From Pseudomonadota bacterium (GTDB taxonomy: Bacteria; Desulfobacterota; Desulfobacteria; Desulfobacterales; C00003060): a DNA stretch of 8,057 bases. The notes beneath the pieces were generated by a model. That model saw only the letters and a program-made list of their open reading frames with translations, was not told the DNA's origin and did not search any database. Shown in pieces: positions 5,222 to 8,057 of this stretch; within the stretch, counting starts at the first letter, position 1, and the number at the start of each line of letters is the position of its first letter. The stretch covers positions 1 to 8,057 of the forward strand of contig JADFWI010000050.1 of assembly GCA_015222985.1 (NCBI GenBank), given 5' to 3'. A program made the translations under genes and the position numbers.

Positions 5222-5626
5222 TTGGACGGGTTAAGAGAAACATCGCAGATGATTCAACCCAACCTCTGGGGGGCCGGGCTCAAGACTCTGGCCATGTTGT
5301 GTATTGTTATCGGAGTCTTGATACTTGTTCTCTTTCTCATGAAGCGATTTCTGTATCTAAGAAATGGTTCAGGGCAAGGACAGCTCATCAAGATGCTGTC
5401 GTCCTATCATGTTACTCCGAAAGAGCGAATTGCCTTGATTGACGTGGCAGGTGAAAAGCTGGTGATCGGCATCACTCCTGCAAACATAACTTGTCTGGCC
5501 AAAATTGCAACATCAGAGGCCCTGGAGAGGATTGAAGGGGTAAAACCCCTTCAGGCGGGCCGTGGTCTTTTCGAGAAACTGCTGACGTCGTCCCTCAAAG
5601 GCAAAGGCAGATCAAGTGAAAGATAG
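5222..5626 (+). CDS. fliO: Flagellar biosynthesis protein FliO
   Basis: FliO is a small membrane protein that assists assembly of the FliP ring in the flagellar type III export gate. The 134-residue product has one membrane helix (about 18-41) followed by a basic stretch and a cytoplasmic domain with the family pattern KERIALIDVAGEKLVIGITPANI (67-89). No ATG precedes the membrane helix by the usual distance except an internal one at 5249, which would remove nine residues. The TTG at 5222 has AAGGA at 5207-5211 about ten bases upstream, and an in-frame TAA at 5201 rules out longer versions. The gene starts 54 bases after fliN, and its end overlaps the proposed start of fliP by 11 bases. The FliO assignment is supported by position as well as sequence. 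Confidence 0.88.
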   Translation: MDGLRETSQMIQPNLWGAGLKTLAMLCIVIGVLILVLFLMKRFLYLRNGSGQGQLIKMLSSYHVTPKERIALIDVAGEKLVIGITPANITCLAKIATSEALERIEGVKPLQAGRGLFEKLLTSSLKGKGRSSER

Positions 5627-6419
5627 GATCGATTGGAAGATGCAAAATAAGAAACGCAAAGTGAACCGACACACCGCTTTCATTTTTTATTTTGCACTAT
5701 TGCTGATGATGCCTGCTATCGCCTTTTGTGCGTCTGTTCCGCTTCCAACGCTCCAGGTGGGCATTGGACAGGCAGAAAATCCGGAACAGGTCTCTGTGTT
5801 GCTTCAGGTTGTTGCATTGCTTACTATCCTTTCCCTGGCGCCTGCCATCTTGATTTTAATGACTTCGTTCACAAGGCTGGTCGTGGCTTTTTCGTTCTTA
5901 AGACATGCATTGGGCACTCACCAGATGCCACCAAACCAAATCATGATTGGCCTTGCCTTGTTTCTTACTTTTTTTATCATGATGCCGGTGTGGCAACAGG
6001 TTAACGAGAAGGCTATCAAGCCGTATATGAATGAAGAGATATCGCAAGCTGAGGCGCTCGAGGCGGCCATGGCGCCGGTCCGCCGGTTTATGTTCAGGCA
6101 AACGCGAGAAAAGGACCTGGCGCTGTTTGTCAATATGGCTAAGTTGGACAAACCAAACACGCCGCAAGATATTCCTTCTTCTGTTTTGATACCCGCCTTT
6201 GTTGTGAGTGAACTTAAGACAGCTTTTATCATTGGGTTTTTTCTTTATGTGCCATTCTTGATCATTGATATGGTAATCGCGAGTGTTCTTCTTTCAATGG
6301 GGATGATGATGCTGCCACCGATAATGATATCCATGCCGTTTAAACTCATTCTATTCGTTTTGATGGACGGGTGGCACTTGATTGTGGGTTCTCTGGTTAA
6401 GAGTTTTGTGAGCGGGTGA
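5616..6419 (+). CDS. fliP: Flagellar type III export gate protein FliP
   Basis: FliP forms the pentameric core of the export gate in the inner membrane. The product has a cleavable signal peptide, as known for FliP: basic residues around 11-18, a hydrophobic core (21-36) and a likely cut after Cys38-Ala39 in AFCASVP. Conserved segments follow: TSFTRLVVAFSFLRHALGT (83-101), QMPPNQ (103-108), the methionine-rich gate loop MGMMMLPP (228-235), and ISMPFKLILFVLMDGWHL (238-255). Four membrane segments are visible. GTG 5616 gives 267 residues and overlaps fliO by 11 bases. ATG 5640 would give 259 residues with a more typical signal-peptide length, but its only upstream GGAAG is directly adjacent. 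The choice is open. fliQ starts one base after the stop. Confidence 0.96.
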   Translation: MKDRIDWKMQNKKRKVNRHTAFIFYFALLLMMPAIAFCASVPLPTLQVGIGQAENPEQVSVLLQVVALLTILSLAPAILILMTSFTRLVVAFSFLRHALGTHQMPPNQIMIGLALFLTFFIMMPVWQQVNEKAIKPYMNEEISQAEALEAAMAPVRRFMFRQTREKDLALFVNMAKLDKPNTPQDIPSSVLIPAFVVSELKTAFIIGFFLYVPFLIIDMVIASVLLSMGMMMLPPIMISMPFKLILFVLMDGWHLIVGSLVKSFVSG

Positions 6420-6420
6420 T

Positions 6421-6690
6421 ATGACTCCGGAATTTGTTGTCGGATTTACTCAAGAAGCTATCAAGGTGACGATTCTGGTTGCAATGCCGATGCTGGGCCT
6501 TGGGCTTATCGTGGGGTTGGCGGTAAGCATCTTTCAGGCTGTCACACAGATCCAGGAAATGACTTTGACGTTTGTTCCCAAAATACTGGTTGTGCTTTTG
6601 GGCCTCTTGTTTTTCTCTAACTGGATGCTACAGCAACTGATCGACTTCGGACAAAACTGTATCACACAAATACCGACATATATTAGATGA
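6421..6690 (+). CDS. fliQ: Flagellar type III export gate protein FliQ
   Basis: FliQ contributes four helical-hairpin subunits to the FliPQR export gate. The 89-residue product is the normal family length, with two membrane helices at about 15-38 and 52-72 joined by the conserved turn SIFQAVTQIQEMTLTFVPKI (36-55). Its ATG lies one base after the fliP stop, so the two are probably translationally coupled; the nearest purine-rich tract (GCGGGTGA) is inside the end of fliP. Confidence 0.96.
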   Translation: MTPEFVVGFTQEAIKVTILVAMPMLGLGLIVGLAVSIFQAVTQIQEMTLTFVPKILVVLLGLLFFSNWMLQQLIDFGQNCITQIPTYIR

Positions 6691-6716
6691 CAGTGGAATA
6701 ATGAAATGGTGGCATA

Positions 6717-7499
6717 ATGGACCTTCTGGGCCTTTCACCTGACCAGTTCAAATCATTTGTTCTGATTCTGATCCGGATCAGTATTGTATTGTTTATGTTG
6801 CCCATTTTTGGAGGGCGCATGCAGCCAAACGCTGTCAAGGCAGGGCTTGCCTTGCTGATCAGCATCGTCCTCTTTCCGGTCGTTCGTCCGGATCCAACCC
6901 TGTTTCCGGAAGGCCTGCTGGCTGTCGTAAGGCTTATCCTTTCTGAGTTGGTTTTTGGGCTTGTTGTTGGTTTGATCCTGCGATTGTTTTTTGCCGGGGT
7001 CCAGTTAGGGGGGCAGCTCATCGGGTTTCAGATGGGATTTGCTATTGCTAACATTCTTGATCCCGAGTCAGGGGCGCAGGGTTCCATTTTGGCCATGTTA
7101 GGTTACTGGGTTGCCATTTTGTTTTTTTTGCTCCTGGATGGCCACCATATTTTACTAAAGACGCTGGTCGAAAGCTTCTCTATTGTCGAGGTGGGGTCAT
7201 TGGGTTTGCATGATGGGCTCTTTGGCAGGATGTTAGAGGTTTCAGCGGATATGTTTGCGATGTCCATTAAAGTGGGCGCTCCGGCCATAACTGCGCTGCT
7301 TTTGACAAGCGCTTCATTTGGAATCATTGCCAGGGTGGTGCCACAGATGAACATCCTTATTGTTGCCTTCCCGCTAAAGATAGTTGTTGGGCTGTTCTTT
7401 TTTGGCCTTTCATTGGAGGTCCTTCTTTGCTTTATGAAACGGTATCTTGTGGAATTTGAAGGCGTGTTGAGGATCGTAATGAATTTGATGAAGGTGTAA
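6717..7499 (+). CDS. fliR: Flagellar type III export gate protein FliR
   Basis: FliR is the single-copy subunit that completes the FliPQR gate. The 260-residue protein is strongly hydrophobic with about six membrane segments. Recognisable family motifs are GGQLIGFQMGFAIANILDP (98-116), the DGHH that follows the next helix (141-144), and ARVVPQMNILIVAFPLKI (205-222). It ends in a short amphipathic tail. The ATG is preceded by GGTGG at 6708-6712, and fliQ ends 26 bases upstream. The C-terminal codons of fliR include AAGGTG at 7491-7496, which serves as the ribosome site for flhB. Confidence 0.96.
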   Translation: MDLLGLSPDQFKSFVLILIRISIVLFMLPIFGGRMQPNAVKAGLALLISIVLFPVVRPDPTLFPEGLLAVVRLILSELVFGLVVGLILRLFFAGVQLGGQLIGFQMGFAIANILDPESGAQGSILAMLGYWVAILFFLLLDGHHILLKTLVESFSIVEVGSLGLHDGLFGRMLEVSADMFAMSIKVGAPAITALLLTSASFGIIARVVPQMNILIVAFPLKIVVGLFFFGLSLEVLLCFMKRYLVEFEGVLRIVMNLMKV

Positions 7500-7502
7500 G
7501 CA

Positions 7503-8057
7503 TTGGCAGAAGGGGATTTCCAGGACAAAACCGAAAAACCGACCGGCAAGAAGCGGTCTGACGCAAGAAAAAAAGGACAGGTTGCAAAAAGCCGTGAGGT
7601 GAGCTCCGTGGCTGTGCTCTTGGCCGGGCTTTCAACGCTTTATCTGTTTGGCTCCTTTATGTACGGTCACATAAGGTCCGTGATGGAGAAAAGCTTTTCC
7701 ATGGTCTCGCAGCCCACTTTGGGCTTATCGGGGGTTTTGGTTCTTGGCCAGGATGTCGTGCAAAGCTTTATCATAATAGTGGCCCCGGTGATGGCAGCCG
7801 GGGTCATAGTTGCTGCCCTATCGAATCTTCTTCAGGTGGGTGTGATGTTTACCTTTGAGCCGGTTATGCCGAAGTTTTCCAAAATAAGTCCTCTCAAGGG
7901 GTTGGGACGGCTTTTTTCCAAACAATCCTTTATGGAGCTGTTTAAGTCCGTGGCAAAACTTGCGATAGTTGGCGTCATCGCCTACTGGACGGTTAAAGGA
8001 GAGATGGGCCGGTTTCTGGACCTTGGAGGGATGAGCGTTGCGGCGATCGCCTTATAT
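7503..8057 (+). CDS. flhB: Flagellar export switch protein FlhB (3' end outside window)
   Basis: FlhB interacts with the FliPQR gate and controls the change of export substrate from hook to filament proteins. The visible 185 residues cover the N-terminal membrane domain. They open with the family signature DKTEKPTGKKRSDARKKGQVAKSREV (8-33; usually PTPKKR, here PTGKKR), then membrane helices at about 35-56, 85-110 and 146-163. The loop FEPVMPKFSKISPLKGLGRLFSKQS (118-142) is the well-conserved segment that wraps the gate. The start is a TTG at 7503, six bases after AAGGTG and three bases after the fliR stop; no ATG fits before the basic N-terminus. The autocleaving C-terminal NPTH domain lies beyond the window edge. 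Confidence 0.95.
   Translation, partial: MAEGDFQDKTEKPTGKKRSDARKKGQVAKSREVSSVAVLLAGLSTLYLFGSFMYGHIRSVMEKSFSMVSQPTLGLSGVLVLGQDVVQSFIIIVAPVMAAGVIVAALSNLLQVGVMFTFEPVMPKFSKISPLKGLGRLFSKQSFMELFKSVAKLAIVGVIAYWTVKGEMGRFLDLGGMSVAAIALY

Overview
The window is a flagellar motor and export-gate operon read left to right on the + strand, preceded by about 475 bp of non-coding DNA and the tail of an unrelated or unidentified gene. The order is motA, motB-like (1), motB (2), fliL, fliM, fliN, fliO, fliP, fliQ, fliR, flhB (cut by the right edge). All ten complete genes and the partial flhB are on one strand, with gaps or overlaps from -11 to about 120 bp, so they probably form one transcription unit.

The block motAB-fliL-fliM-fliN-fliOPQR-flhB, PomA/PomB-like stator proteins and a clean sigma-54 promoter in front of motA together suggest a motile Gram-negative bacterium. 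Desulfobacterota (a deltaproteobacterial sulfate-reducer-like lineage) is the best guess. This is an inference from gene order and protein flavour; no taxonomic marker is present.

Region by region: 3-245 is the C-terminal part of an open frame of unknown function. 246-721 holds a GC-rich hairpin, a small TGAACC repeat array, a GTCAA-N4-TTGAC dyad resembling a FleQ/FlrA-type operator, an imperfect hairpin and a textbook -24/-12 promoter. 722-3084 encodes the stator: one MotA and two tandem MotB-family proteins. 3208-5167 encodes FliL and the switch/C-ring proteins FliM and FliN. 5222-8057 encodes the membrane core of the flagellar type III export apparatus (FliO, P, Q, R and FlhB).

The most notable feature is the stator. 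The second MotB has the expected transmembrane aspartate. The first MotB-like protein aligns well with it across the membrane segment and the OmpA-type peptidoglycan-binding domain, but has serine where the ion-carrying aspartate should be. This suggests a non-conducting or heteromeric stator B subunit. Other points worth checking are a degenerate copy of the FliM CheY-binding motif at the start of FliN, tiny reading frames that bridge the gaps before fliL and fliN, and the repeat-bearing upstream region.
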